Notes: generated from the sequence alone by a model not told the origin. 64,000 nucleotides of DNA from Heloderma charlesbogerti (GCA_026122225.1 JANEZZ010001956.1:2482501-2546500); one strand, 5' to 3'; shown: positions 1-11,220, numbered from the stretch's first letter. Translations and numbers: made by a program.

Positions 1-275
1 GGAACCAAATGTGTTAGGATTTACATGAATCTGCCCCATGGGTTCCACAGCAGATCCGCTTCTCCTCTGTTGGGTGGGTTCCACGGACTTGTGGATCGTT
101 TTTCTAACTTTCCTGAATTTTGCACAAATTTTGTCATAGAAAAATACACAAACTAAAAAACCCTCGCCCCCAAATGCAAATTTTTCCTATAGGCTAAAGC
201 ATTTGGGGGGATTTGCTCCTTTTTTGTTCATGCAAATTTGCCCAAAAGTGCATTTGCACAAATTTGGAAACAAAA
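1..275. mobile_element. Probable nonautonomous hAT fragment, cut by window edge
   Basis: AT-rich stretch with repeated GCACAAATTT and GCAAATTT words on both strands and a duplicated 'ggttccac' motif. The same vocabulary occurs in the better-bounded hAT-like elements at 26721-27174 and 29772-30652. The left end lies outside the window, so termini and TSD cannot be checked. Confidence 0.35.
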
Positions 276-1044
276 CAGTCCAATTCTGTCGAAGAGTGGA
301 GAACGGAACAAAAAGCACCTGATAATCAGTGAAACACAGAGAGAATGGATTTTACACAATTTGTACATCCCTGAGGGGAGTTTGTTGTTGCACAAATGTT
401 CAAATAAACCAGCCACCACTACCACCGTCTGCATGCTGAAGTAGTACAATCCCAAAAGTGAGCGCTATACCAGCTCACAACACTTCTGGAAGTGTAGTAC
501 AGTCCTTACAGAGCAAAGCTGTGTCTTCTATATGTGCCACGGGCAGTTCTAGCACTTCTCTTTTTAGAAACTGGCTACTAGTGGTGATTGCAGATCCAGA
601 TGTTACACTTTGTTGCTGGATCAGCAAGCCCAGTCTTTGCTAGAATCCTGCCATAACCAGAAGCTTTGATAACCGAGCCAACTGGGCTTGCTTCCAGGAC
701 TTAATTTGTTTAGAAAATTGTGCTTTCTGAGGAAGGAGTGGGAATCCCAGTGTTCAGAAGACAGCCCTGGAAGTGAGACCTGACCCAATAGTAGAATATA
801 AATGGAATTAGGGGGTTTAATTGTACGGATTGCTGTGCAACCTTTTTCTCTCTCTCCTGGCCCTGTCATTGTGCCTGACATGCAGAAGCAAGCAAGCAAA
901 CAAGTGATGCTTTTCTTGGCATGGGATTAAATGATGGGGAAAGCTTCGCCGACTTAATTCATGCATGTCAGGCTCCCATTAAAAGCACAGGAGCACAACT
1001 AGAAAAAAGGTGGCAACTATATTATATAGTAATGGAATATTTGT

Positions 1045-1330
1045 AGGGTTGTAGACCTTCAGGCCTGGGGGCCAAATTCAGCTCCACAGAAGGCCCTGCC
1101 CCCTTTCCCATGGCCCTTCCCCCTTTTCCCTAGCTTTTGTGCAGTTTTTTCCCCATTCTAAAAGGTTGAAATGTCCCTCCTAGTTACCGACAGTAAGAGC
1201 TTTAAGCTACAGTATGCCAATATTTTTGTCCCACCCTTTTTGCTTTTTGGCCCTGCCCATGGCCCCCAAGACCTTCTCCGAAATGGAATTTGGCCCTTGT
1301 GCTGAAAGAGTTTCTGCACCCCACATGTAT
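1045..1330 (+). repeat. Dispersed ~300-bp repeat, copy 1 of 3
   Basis: Runs from a 'gaccttcaggcctggggg' motif through 'gcagttttttccccattcta' to 'ttctgcacccc'. Clear relatives lie at 47490-47815 (same strand) and 56895-57230 (opposite strand). They share the 'aaaaggttgaaatg' block and the 'cttctccgaaatggaatttgg' block. The outer ends resemble hAT termini (AGGGGTGCAGCACC / GGTGCTGCACCCCT), so a nonautonomous DNA transposon is the likely origin. No protein is encoded; open frames here are chance. Confidence 0.55.
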
Positions 1331-1407
1331 TGGTTTGTCCAGCATTACCACTGTGCAAATCAATATGTTTGTACAAGAAAAATCCAGAGTAAACACTAAG
1401 AAGGAAG

Positions 1408-1559
1408 CAGGGTGGCCAGATGCAAGAAAGGACAGGGTTTCTGTATCTGTAATTGTGAGGAAGATGAGGGAATTTCAGCAAGCTACACTTGCTGAAATGT
1501 CCTCTTCCCAACTATGAGATGTAAAAGAAGATAGGGCTCCTGCACATCTGGCCACCCTA
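1408..1559. mobile_element. Short TIR element (GGTGGCCAGATG ends)
   Basis: Inverted ends: CAGGGTGGCCAGATGCA at the left and TGCACATCTGGCCACCCTA at the right. There is an internal hairpin near 1472-1497 (TTTCAGCAAG / CTTGCTGAAA). The ends match the general hAT MITE pattern, but the flanking 8-mers do not form a convincing TSD. Confidence 0.55.
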
Positions 1560-2399
1560 CTATCAACAGCGACGGCCATCTAAATACAACAGCACATGTC
1601 GCAAGCATATAAATGTATTTCCATAGACACAAAATGCTAGACTAACCCCTGTAGAGTAGATGGGTTAGTCCCCTAGGTGGAGTCCTCACTAAGAGGGAGG
1701 GCTAAGACAAGAAACAAACAAACAAAAGAGTCTGTCTGTTCCGCTGGGAAGCTGAATGCTGGAGATTATGTTTATGGGCTTATCTTGTATAAAGTAAACT
1801 GAGCTGATATTTGCATACAGCAGACTTGCAAGGGGACGGGGAATCATTTGTGTATCTTTGATATTTGTTATAACTAAGTATATTATTATTGCAGGGCTGA
1901 ATTACAATGTTTGAGTTGCAAATTGTGGATTGTCCTGTGGACTGAATTTAGGAAATCTACAAAAGGGACTACTGAAATATTCAGCGTCTGGAGAAACCAA
2001 AGACACGTTGGAACTGGCCTGCTGCAAGGCTGCAAGCAAGAAATCCATATTTTTATTTGAACTCAGAGGGACTGATTCCTGCATTTATTTGTACTGGAAA
2101 ATTGTTGCATGTTTGTGTAATTTAATTCTTACTAAAGACATCTTTGTTCAGTTATATCTTTGCAAGTTTTATTCTGATTAAGCCCACAGGACCCATGCAA
2201 GTAGAGGTTATACCAGCACCCAGCTTCCTAGCCATCCACTCCACAAAACCACGTATCCAGATAAGACATACAGAAGAAGCTGCATTATACCCTTTCAGGC
2301 TGTTTGTTCATCTAGCCCAGTATTCTGGGGTATCCAATGTGGTGCCTGTGGACACATATCTTGGTCTGATTTTCATTTTATTCCTTAAGATGTTTTAAA

Positions 2400-2805
2400 A
2401 TTATTTTTTAACTGGGAAGTTGGCAAGCCGCAAAGTGCCCTTTTGGCTGCTAAAAGACTGATACTACGATATTGGAAGGATAAACGCTCACCACCTATAA
2501 CGCAATGGACTGAAGACTTCACAGCACTAGCAACATTTGAAAGAGTGGTATATAGGAGTAACTTGCAAATGGACTTATATGCGGATATTTGCTCTGCTTT
2601 TACTAAAGTGTATGCGTCTGTGTAACCTCCCCTCCGCTTTTCTCTCTCAAATATTGTAATGTTAGAAACTGAGGATTTTGAACATGTTGTTGTATTTTTA
2701 TTCCGTTCTTTTTTCTTTCTTTTTTTAGGTTTTGTAATGTTTTCAGGTTGTTTTGTTTTGTAAAAATTCACAATAAATAAAAATATTTATTTTTTAAAAA
2801 AAGCA
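2400..2805 (+). mobile_element. L1-type LINE 3' end (5'-truncated)
   Basis: The plus-strand frame 2443-2625 translates to a stretch like the extreme C-terminus of L1 ORF2 (AAKRLILRYWK... then QMDLYADICSAF). A pyrimidine/T-rich 3' UTR follows, then an AATAAATAAAAAT tail and an A-rich stretch near 2790-2805. Only about 60 codons of ORF2 remain, so this is a dead 5'-truncated copy. An L1/Tx1 relationship is likely; the subfamily cannot be given. Confidence 0.6.
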
Positions 2806-2834
2806 AAGTGCTCTCCTGTGTCATCTTTATCTGG

Positions 2835-3060
2835 GCTCATAACAGTGGGTTTGTGTTTTGGAGCACACATTCCACCTCAGCCTTGGATTTAGGTTCTTCT
2901 TCAGCAGGTTAACTTTCTTTTTGCCTCAGCAGGTTGCCTTCTGGGAAATGAGTGTTTGGTGACTGGCCATGCCCATCATGGAAGCCATTTTATGAACTGG
3001 CAAGCGCCCCACGGCATCCATTTGGTGAGAGTATCCACTGCACTTTAGAAATTCCCAGTA
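2835..3060 (+). repeat. Dispersed repeat, related inversely to 17170-17365
   Basis: Blocks around 'tttgtgttttggag', 'agcaggttaactttctttt' and 'aaatgagtgttt' recur in reverse complement at 17170-17365. Parts also occur near 10350 and 33300 (the 'gccattttgt' block). Family unknown. Confidence 0.4.
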
Positions 3061-3226
3061 AAAGACTGAGAATGCCTGCAATACTGTCTGTTGTGTGCCC
3101 GGCAGCAGCTCTTCAGGGTTTCAGGCTTTCCCATCACCTGGCACCCAATCTTTTTAACTGGAGGTGTGAAGGCTTCACCCTGGTCCTTCTACCTAAGAAT
3201 CAGATGCTCTGGCATTGAATCGTGGC

Positions 3227-3250
3227 CTCTCTCTCTCTCTCTCTCTCTCT
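3227..3250 (+). repeat. (CT)n microsatellite
   Basis: Twelve uninterrupted CT units. Confidence 0.95.
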
Positions 3251-3529
3251 TTCCAGAATCCCTAAATTCTCAACTCAGGAGACCCAAAACATGACTGTAG
3301 TGCAAAGCTTCAATGCACAGTACTTAAATGTGCTCGAGATCGTTTAGGTAGCTAGTCCTAATCAAGGCATCAATCCTAATGAGCGGACTAGTTTCTCGAG
3401 GGCTGTAGATTGAAGTGAGGAGAAGGGAAAACCAAAAGAAACAAAAATATATATAAATCCAGATGGTTAATTAAACAGACCCCCATATACTGAGGCAATG
3501 ATAGGTACGGTGCTGCTTTTTAAAGCCAT

Positions 3530-3765
3530 GGGGCCAGAAAGGCTATAGGGAAAAACAGGCATCACTTTAAATTCCTATCTTGCAGCTATATCGTCTTTTC
3601 ATTTTTACTCTAGAGTAGGTGCAGGGCCCCCACTCTGGATCACAAAACCAGCGGGGGGGGGGCTTTTAAGAACTGGATGTGGGCCCTGCACCTACTCTAG
3701 AGTAAAAATGAAAACGGCATCAAGGCTAGATACAGATTTAAAGTGATGTCTGTTCTGGCCCTTCA
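3530..3765. mobile_element. Foldback (long inverted repeat) element
   Basis: Perfect 34-bp arms at 3596-3629 and 3681-3714 (core ACTCTAGAGTAGGTGCAGGG) around a ~51-bp loop with a G-run. Complementarity continues outward with gaps: the 'catcactttaaat' and 'ggccagaa' motifs near 3535-3573 are answered by 'atttaaagtgatg' and 'ttctggcc' near 3735-3762. No coding potential. It is a MITE or foldback element of unknown superfamily. Confidence 0.75.
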
Positions 3766-4128
3766 AAAAACAACAACAAAGGACATCCCCACAAGATTTT
3801 TAAGAACTCTTCTGTTCTAACTGAAGGCTACCCTTCAAAGCGAGCAGGAAAGTCACCAACTGAAACACACAGCAAATGGAGTGTGTCATTAGCGCAGCCT
3901 CCTCTCCTATAGATAAGTAGTTCCACCTTTTGAAAGCAGATACACATACAGCCAGTTGCCTTTGACTTTCTAGGGAAGGGCTCAAGAAGAGAACAACAAC
4001 ATCAAACACTTTGTGCAAGCCAGGGGCCACTTGACTTAAATATCACTTTTTTTTCCTTTCGACACAACCTTTGACAATGCAGAGCCTTTGGTGTCTATTA
4101 TATTGGTAGGGGAATCAATCAGTGAAGG

Positions 4129-4149
4129 CACACACACACACACACACAA
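4129..4149 (+). repeat. (CA)n microsatellite
   Basis: About ten CA units, with a second short CA tract about 15 bp downstream. Confidence 0.9.
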
Positions 4150-4387
4150 TCAGCGGGCACACACACCCCGCCCCTGGCTCCATTTTGTGGTGAGATTTCA
4201 CCCTCTACAAGAAATGGAAGCCTTCGCCAACTAGAGGAGATAATTAGCCCAGGGCATCTGGTGCTCTATGGAATTCTCAATCTGAACTACAAAAATCTCT
4301 ATGCCCGCTTGTGCAAGCCACTGAAAATGTAATCAGATCTTGTTTCGTACATTCATTAGGGAGTGGAGAAATATTCCTGACCAACTA

Positions 4388-4511
4388 AGGGCTCAATCCT
4401 ACGCCTGTTTGGACAGGAAAAACATCCTACTACAACTCCCAGCATGGCTGGCTGGGACATGCTGGGAGTTGTAGGACTTTCTCTCTGTAAAGATGCATAG
4501 GATTGCACCCT
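4388..4511. mobile_element. MITE with 17-bp inverted ends and inner hairpin
   Basis: Ends are AGGGCTCAATCCTACGC and GCATAGGATTGCACCCT (two mismatches when folded). Inside, CTACAACTCCCAGCATG pairs with CATGCTGGGAGTTGTAG. It lies 12 bp from the next element. Related 'cataggattg' ends occur near 48300 and 55920. Confidence 0.7.
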
Positions 4512-4523
4512 AACGCTATAAAC

Positions 4524-4669
4524 CAGCCTTCCCCAAACCGGTGTAGTCCAATTCCTCTGGAGGGCAACTCCCATCATCCACCGCAAGCATGCCATTGCAT
4601 ATATACTGGTTGGAGATGATGTAGTCCAACACAGCTGTAGTCTGGAGGATATCAGTTTGGGAAAGGCAG
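4524..4669. mobile_element. hAT-type MITE with 8-bp TSD
   Basis: Inverted ends CAGCCTTCCCCAAAC and GTTTGGGAAAGGCAG. It is flanked by CTATAAAC (4516-4523) and CTATAAAA (4670-4677), an 8-bp TSD with one mismatch. The interior has the 'acaactcccatcatcc' type sequence shared by many copies here. Confidence 0.8.
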
Positions 4670-5057
4670 CTATAAAAGCTGTTGTGTGTCCGGAGACAGT
4701 GGTAATGCTGTATATCTATATACAGACCAATTGAAAGGGCAGGTTGATACGTTCATTCATTGCTTATCAGCGTTTACAGGAGATGGCCCCATTTTAGCCG
4801 CATACACCAAGCAAACACTGCCACAGATCCAAAGAGAGAAGGGGGTGCCATGTCTGACTCACAACTGCAAGAGGGCAATTGTTCTCCACGTTTCAGACCA
4901 GCTGTGATTATTCTTCAGAAGCAACTACATCTCTCTAGCCAGCTCATTCATTCCATACAGTGAGAATGACGATGGCTATGAAGAATAAATTGAACTTATC
5001 TGCTAAGCCTGCATGTCAAAGGCAGAAATCCCTTTGCTTAAAATAAATAACAACTGC

Positions 5058-5080
5058 TACCACCACCACCACCACCACCA
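5058..5080 (+). repeat. (CAC)n microsatellite
   Basis: Seven to eight ACC/CAC units. Confidence 0.9.
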
Positions 5081-5405
5081 TTTCATCTGTGCTGGAAACA
5101 GTGGAAGTACACTATCACACACACTCTTAAATATATTACAGTATAACTGTGTTAGCCTTCTGTTTAAAAACTCAAGGGTTACGTGTAGCACAAATATAGA
5201 CTTCACTGTTTTAGTTGTTCAGATAGTTTGATAAATTAGCATGAGCTTTTGTGGGTTACAAACCACTCTTAAAATATGTTGCTTTTTTGGCACTGAAATC
5301 CTGAACAGAACCAAGAGAAGACCATAGAATTATTATCCCCATCCCATGCAAAATGTCTTTGCTGCCTTCCCTGCTGAAATCTGAAGAAGCACACCCGAAA
5401 TCAAC

Positions 5406-5408
5406 TTT

Positions 5409-5464
<56 letters not shown>
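5406..5464 (+). repeat. (TTTC)n microsatellite
   Basis: About fifteen uninterrupted TTTC units. The minus-strand KERKKERK-type frame over it is an artefact of the repeat. Confidence 0.95.
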
Positions 5465-5465
5465 T

Positions 5466-6210
5466 TGGAGGAGTCACCCAAACCTTTTCCTAATCCCTGT
5501 CTCCCTCTCCCTCACCCCCTGCCCCTCTCTCATCTATGAATAAAGCAAGAAGAGACTTCTACAACTGCTGTTGGAATGAGCCTACGGTAAGAGTAAAAGG
5601 TGAACAAAAGCTGATAAGAGAAACACACAGTTTTGCACACACATGAGCAACCCTTCCCTCCAACCCAGTGAAAAAACCAAAGCCTTTAACACTTTTCCAT
5701 TGAAGCAAACACACACACATTTAGCTTTGCAGCTTAAATAAGCTGAGTCAGAAAGTACTCACAGTATCCTTCTCTGGTAAGGCCATTGCGGAAGACATAC
5801 AGGGACTCTTTTGCAGGGCCACCCTCTGGCATCCTAAATGCTCCTGGGATGTCGCTCTGTTGAGTTTGTAATACTTCTGCTTGGTGCCTGTTCAACTAGG
5901 CGAGGGGGAAGTGGCATGGTGATTGTCACCTGCTTGCTTGTCACTTCCCCAGGGCAGGTGTGTCAATAGATCAGTCCCTTCCTCAGACTAGTCTCACCTG
6001 TGACCTTGTTGTAGCATTGTCCCACCAGGAGAGGGTGGGAAAGCAACCAGCTCTAGAAACATACTTGGAACTTAAATGTAAGTCAAGATACCAAAGGCTC
6101 AGTTTGTAGAATGTCTCTTTCGTTGTCAGGGAGAATGTCTCTTTCATTGTCAGGGAGGTTTCTCTGCCCAGGGCAAAAGGCTAACAATCTATTACAATCT
6201 ATTAAGTATG
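5466..6210. other. Anonymous DNA; small tandem duplication
   Basis: No gene or recognised repeat. A 24-bp unit containing GTCTCTTTC is tandemly duplicated at 6109-6132 and 6133-6156 with one difference. Confidence 0.5.
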
Positions 6211-6214
6211 TATC

Positions 6215-6350
6215 TTACCTTTATAATCCTCACAAGAGGCCCATGAGGTGAGCAGGGCTGAGAGATGGTGGCTTGCTTGTCCCGAACCACCCAGAAAACT
6301 TCATGAGTCAGGAGAGACTTGAACCCAGATCTCCACAGGGTCACATCTAC
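6215..6350 (-). mobile_element. tRNA-derived SINE (MIR-like), degraded
   Basis: Read on the minus strand it has a box-B-like GGGTTCAAGTCTC, then 'gtgac...', then a 3' 'cctcatgggcctcttgtgagg' block. Better copies of the same family lie at 34083-34230, 36900-37140 and 48495-48640. Confidence 0.6.
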
Positions 6351-6534
6351 TATTTAATGACATTGGGTTTTGCCTGCATCCAGTCATAGCTTTCAATGGA
6401 CAGGTCATTTCTTGAGTCAAATTGTGTACTGCTGCGTAGTTCAATCCCTATACTCTAAAAAGAGAAAGACACAGTAGTGCAGCTAAGGAATTTCAGACCC
6501 TGGACTTAATGGTCAGGGTGTGGTGGATGTATTT

Positions 6535-6660
6535 ATTTATTTATTACATTTCTATACTGTCCAATAGCTGAAACTCTCTGGGCAGTTCACAACAATTAAA
6601 ACCACAAAATATATCATAAAATACAATATGAAGTGCAAAAGCTTAAAACTACAGTATAAA
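6535..6660 (-). mobile_element. LINE 3' tail (L2/CR1-like)
   Basis: TTTATTTATTACATTTCTATACTGTCCAATAGC... is the reverse complement of a LINE 3' end that recurs at 7480-7700 (plus), 28555-28640, 48740-48860 and 54060-54180. Only the untranslated tail is present. Confidence 0.6.
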
Positions 6661-6845
6661 AAGTATTTATTACTTCAGTTGTGACCCCACCATAGCCATT
6701 CCATGCTTTACAACTGCTTCTACATTCCCGATATGTTAAAGCAAGCAGAAAAACAGACCATATTTGCTAACACACACATGCGCGTGCATGCGCACACACA
6801 CACTGAGTACTATAACCATGTGCAATTTTGGATTTTAATTCAGTT

Positions 6846-7275
6846 AATTTATGAAACTGCAGCTCATGCAAAATGCGGCAGCCAGATTGGTAACAGGGAC
6901 CAGAAGGTCCGAACATACAAGGGTGACTCTGGCCCACTTGCACCGGCTGCCTGTATGTTTCCGAGCCCAATTCAAGGTGCTGGTTTTAACCTATAAGGCT
7001 TTACATGGCTTGGGACCACAATACCTGACGGAGCGCCACTCCCGACACGAACCTACCCATATACTAACACTCAACATCTAAGGCCCTCCTCCGGCTGCCT
7101 ACACTGAGGGAAGCTCGGAGGACAGCAACAAGGGAGAGGGCCTTTTCGGTGGTGGCCCCCAAATTTTGGAATGATCTCCCTGATGAGGCCCACCTGGCAC
7201 CAACATTGTTATCTTCTCGGCGCCAGGTTAACACCTTTCTCTTCTCTCAGGCATTCAACAGTATATGATAGGTCT
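6846..7275 (+). pseudogene. L2/CR1-like LINE, C-terminal reverse-transcriptase fragment
   Basis: The frame beginning at 6851 encodes a typical LINE C-terminal segment (residues LQLMQNAAARLVTGTRR... then YKALHGLGPQYLTER). After the frame closes near 7080, homology continues in other frames ('ttttcggtggtggcccccaa', 'tggaatgatctccctga'), so the copy is broken by frameshifts. Paralogous segments lie at 7915-8360, 26108-26606, 41483-42012 and 47850-48250. It encodes the end of the replication enzyme of a non-LTR retrotransposon and is inactive. Confidence 0.75.
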
Positions 7276-7282
7276 TTAATTA

Positions 7283-7390
7283 TTTTTTATTTTTATTTAC
7301 AATATTTATATACCGCTCCTCATCAGAAGATTTCGGAGCGGTGAACAACATGATAAAAGAATAAAACAATGGTTAAAAGAGTCAAACTTT
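7283..7390 (-). mobile_element. LINE 3' tail inserted in the LINE above
   Basis: 'tatataccgctcctcatcag' followed by 'ggagcggtgaacaac' is the reverse complement of the 3' end seen in plus orientation at 48185-48240. It interrupts the plus-strand LINE 3' region that resumes at about 7480. Confidence 0.55.
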
Positions 7391-7479
7391 TTTTTTTTAA
7401 GACAAATCCCAACAAAGTGGAGTTCAACAAACCACGGATGGTCATGCAAGGAAGGCCTCTTGAAAGAACAATGATTGAT

Positions 7480-7700
7480 CTTGGAATGTCTTATGGCTAT
7501 GGTTGTTTGTTTTTGAGATTGTTTGTTTGAAGTTGTTTTAGATATATGTTTCTTTTGTGTATATTGTCTGTTCATGTGTTTTTATGTAAATGGTTTTTAA
7601 TCTCTGCATATTGTATTTTTAATGTTTTTAATCTTTGTAAACAGCTCAGAGAGCTCCAGCTACTGGGCAGTATAGAAATGTAAATAATAATGATGATGAT
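7480..7700 (+). mobile_element. LINE 3' UTR and tail (plus strand)
   Basis: T-rich 3' UTR ending 'cagctactgggcagtataga' then an AATAATGATGATGATGA-like tail. It probably belongs to the fragment at 6846-7275. Confidence 0.6.
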
Positions 7701-7914
7701 GACACCATCATGACTACTGGATAAAATTTTGCTGCTGCCCCCATCACCCGCTGCTCTCTGGGGGGTCATTTGGGGGGTCCTGGACTTTGGCCCGAAGATG
7801 CATTGCTAGCTGTACCACAAGAAACAAGCTGGACCTATATTCCTGGAGATAAGGGCCAAAAAACTTTATTTCAAAGCATAAATGGAGTTTTTATGGAGAA
7901 TTCCAGAACTCTGG

Positions 7915-8362
7915 TTTTATTTATTTATTTTATTTATTACTCGCCCATCTGGCCGGTCACCCAGCCACTCTGGGCGATGTACAACAATAAAAACAGTTTA
8001 TACAGTACAATTCAACATTAAAAACATCACATTTCTAAAATTACCCTAGCCCACCCCAAATGCCTGCCTGAACAACCATGTTTTTAATGCACGGCAGAAG
8101 CTCATTAAAGAGGGGGCATGGCGGAGTTCCCTAGGGAGGGAGTTCCACAGAGTGGGGGCCACCACAGAGAAGGCTCTCTCCCTCATCCTCACCAGCCTAG
8201 TTGTCCTGGCTGATGGGACAGAGAGAAGGCTGTCCAAGGCTGATCTTGTTGAGCAGCCTGTCTGGTTTTGCTGGAGGCGCTCCTTGAGAGAGGCTGGGCC
8301 GGAACTGTATAGGGTTTTAAAGGTCAAAACCTTTGGTTCAAAGGGTTGGCAGTTCACACGGA
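7915..8362 (-). pseudogene. L2-like LINE, ORF 3' end and tail
   Basis: Minus-strand frame 8357-8046 ends in the LINE C-terminal sequence with LWNSLPRELRHAPS and RALKTWLFR. The 3' UTR 'gggcgatgtaca' and a TTTATT tail occupy 7915-8045. A closely similar copy lies at 41483-42012. It is 5'-truncated and lacks the catalytic RT part. Confidence 0.8.
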
Positions 8363-8589
8363 AGTTAATGACACGTTGATGTCCCTACTCCAAGTAAGTT
8401 TGGACTGAAGGGCTGTGTCCTGAGGCACTTTTTTCAAGCTGACATGCACTTCCTAAAAGTAATATCATCCAAAGTATTGGAAGGTATGTGGAGTTGGCGG
8501 GGAGGCAGCGGATCTTTGGGAAGAGGAGGTGTTGAAGAAGCGGCTGCTTCTTGCACCAAGGGAAAATAAACACTACCTGCTCTCTGTCC

Positions 8590-8790
8590 CAGAAAATGGC
8601 CCTGTTCAGACATCACGCTAAGCCATGGTGGTTAGGCTTTTTTTGGCTAACCATGGTGGCTTAGCGTGGTGTGGGGTAGGGGGGAGAAAACCACGTTTCT
8701 CATGGTTACTGAGCCACCCCGGGTAACCACCCCCTGCTAAAGGGTTAAGGGCCCCTGGGATGGCTTACCACGTCGTCCGGTGGGCTCCCC
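8590..8790. mobile_element. Palindromic DNA element, probable
   Basis: CACGCTAAGCCA (8614-8625) is answered by TGGCTTAGCGTG (8656-8667) around 'ggttaggc...ggctaacc'. The same 'accatggt/aacccatgg' vocabulary with longer arms occurs at 54540-55060. Termini are not resolved. Confidence 0.45.
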
Positions 8791-8934
8791 AGTGGCTTAA
8801 ATGGGCTGAGGACATCCAGGCCACAACCATAGGGTCTGCTGGCTAGAGCACTGCAGGTGACCTTCTAGCCACCGCAGACTTTCTCTATGGTCATGCAGTC
8901 ATTCAGGACGCTGGAGTGGCCGCCAGGAAATTAG

Positions 8935-9268
8935 GCCAAAAGCTCTAGACTGCCTACCCCTCCAATCAGTGTCCCCCTTGCTCAGTCAATTTCCCATCTC
9001 ATGGCCATTGTCGCCAGCTGCAGTTGCTCCATCCTCCTCCTTCTCATCATTGCTACCACTTGCTTGGCAGGCAGAGAGCCGGTCAGCAGTGGCATGTACT
9101 GCTCCTCTTTCTCACACCACTGTTGTCTGGGCCAGAGCGAGAGGCAGGGGAACAAGCAGGTTGCAATGTTGAGGAGGAGGAGCAAATCTAGCAGGCTCTT
9201 GCAGTGGGCCCCTGCTGGGACGTGGGCCATGGGCAGGCAGCCAAACATGCCTACCCTTGAGGCCAGCC
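8935..9268 (+). repeat. Unclassified ~300-bp repeat family U1, copy 1
   Basis: Shared landmarks: a 'gttgctcc...cctcctcc' block, 'ttgtctgggccagagcgag', 'aacaagcaggttgcaa', 'agtgggcccctgctgg', and an end 'catgcctacccttgaggcc'. Relatives lie at 11280-11575 (inverted), 13255-13480 (inverted) and 39400-39735 (same orientation). Ends such as AGGGCTGGCGTCAAGGG hint at a hAT-type DNA element. No conserved reading frame. Confidence 0.55.
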
Positions 9269-9269
9269 C

Positions 9270-11220
9270 TACCTCCTATAAAGCAGCTTTATCTATTAAT
9301 TTCCGGAGGGTTAGCCTTGTTATGTCTGTTGCTACAAAAGCAACAAAGAATCTTTGTTATGTTAATATACTTGGTTCCTATGTTTTTAATTAATCACTGT
9401 TAATCTTGAGGGCCAGAAACTTGTCTATTTTGCTTATGAGACACCAAAGCGCCATGTACACTGATGGTGGAACAGAAATAATAAAACAAATTATAACAAT
9501 TTATTATTTGAGCCACAATGACGTGCTGACTCATCATACGTTTCGTCTAAAATAATAACCCCAAACCTTTAGTTGTGTGTGTGTGTGTTTTTTAAAACGG
9601 TAAATGTCTGTCATCTCAAATTACACATTTCACTCCACCCCCACCTCTTATCCTCATGTTCTTTCCCTTGGAATATTGCTTTAATAAAGAGCTTAAGCGC
9701 CAAAAATTACACACTGCTGTTAGCTGCAGGGAAGGTATTAGAAAGTATTCACAGATTAAGGAAGAGGGGGAAGAATCCAGCAAAAGCGTCAGTCGGGCTG
9801 ATTAGGGAGCAACTCCGCTGTCCAGGACAGGCCAGTCATGCTTCGCTAACCTTTTGGAACTCTTTGAGGATAAAGCTGCCAAAATCGGCTCTATGGTGGA
9901 CATTATAGTCAGAAGGGTTCAGCAAGCACTTGACAATGCTCAGGATTAATGTGCAAGGTAAAGTGGTGATAGAGCCAGAGAGAATTTGGTTCATTAAACT
10001 GAAAAGTGGCTATCAGGCCAGAACAATTAATAACTAGAAAGTCTTGCCAGATGAATCTCTTTTTTAAAAGAATGGAACACGCACTAACACAGGGGTACGC
10101 AATGGCACCAAAGCATCCTAGTCACCTTTCTTGCTGCCCACCAAGGTGTCCTACTCCTCCCACTTTAAAAAATAACATAACAGCTTGTCTTACCGACAGC
10201 TGGGACTGCTGTGAAATTCCTGTTGGGGCTGAAAACTGCAGGTTCAAAGGAGCTGTTTAGTGTGTTGGGGCTCAGACTCCACCTGTGCCTTGTACTCAGT
10301 CTTTCAGGCAGGTTCCTTGTCCTTTGTCTTGCCCTTCATGGGAGCCATTTTGTGGTGGTGCTCAGAAGAGTTTTTCAAATTGCCAGATTGTCAAATTTGC
10401 CCATGGCCTGGAAAGTTTTCCTACCCCTCCTATTATATCTCTTCTGGATGAATGACTACACACCTCAATACACAAAAGTAAATCCCACTCAGTAGAACAA
10501 GGCTTCTTTCCAGGTATGTATTTATTTGTTATGTTTTAATCCCATACCTTTTAATCCCTGGTGACAGTGGTGGTGAGAAGGTAGACTTACTTGGAGGGGG
10601 GGGGGGATTGAGGGTACCTTGCCTAAGGGCTCTCAAAAACCCAAAGCCAGCCTTGCTTGGGACCATGATTCACTGAACTCCGTGAGACTTCTGAGCGAAC
10701 CAGTCTAGGGTTATATTGTTAGATTGCTGCTATGAGAGAAAGAAGAAGGTGGTGCAGGGGCAGGTCAAGGTTGGAATTCCATACACATACTGTATGAGAA
10801 CTCCATTTAAAACAAATGGAGCATTTTGCAGCTGTAGTACAAAAATTCTAAACAAATCTTCTGGCAACACCGAGGCCTTATTCATATTTACATAGAAATC
10901 ACATTGGTGATGCAGTGCAGAAAGAAACCTGCAGTCAATTAACATGATTAGAGAAATGAATGGTATGTTGTTAATTATAAGAAGTGCCTGACAGTATTTT
11001 TTATTCAGTTTTGCTAGATCAGTATCTGGGGAGGGGAGGGGGATCTTCCTTTGTCAAAGGAAGGGACAGCATGTGAATTCTTGATGCCTTTTCATTTCAA
11101 ATGCCAGCAAGGTTCTAGTTCTCATGTTTGTAGAGAATAACTTGATAATGTGTGGCAGGTTCCTAGCAAAGCATCATCCAGCAATTGGACTGGTGAGCCA
11201 GGTCAACTGACATACCACCC
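9270..11220. other. Anonymous DNA
   Basis: I see no gene, SINE or LINE here. There is a short TG tract near 9575, a G9-run near 10599 and AT-rich patches. Confidence 0.4.

Noticed and set aside
5256..5477. Lys/Glu-rich 73-residue frame
   Set aside because: Translation of the (TTTC)n microsatellite.
9001..9393. 130-residue frame starting with a signal-peptide-like stretch (MAIVASCSCSILLLLIIAT)
   Set aside because: It falls in a U1 repeat; the hydrophobic start is produced by a CT-rich run and is broken in the copies at 11280 and 39400.
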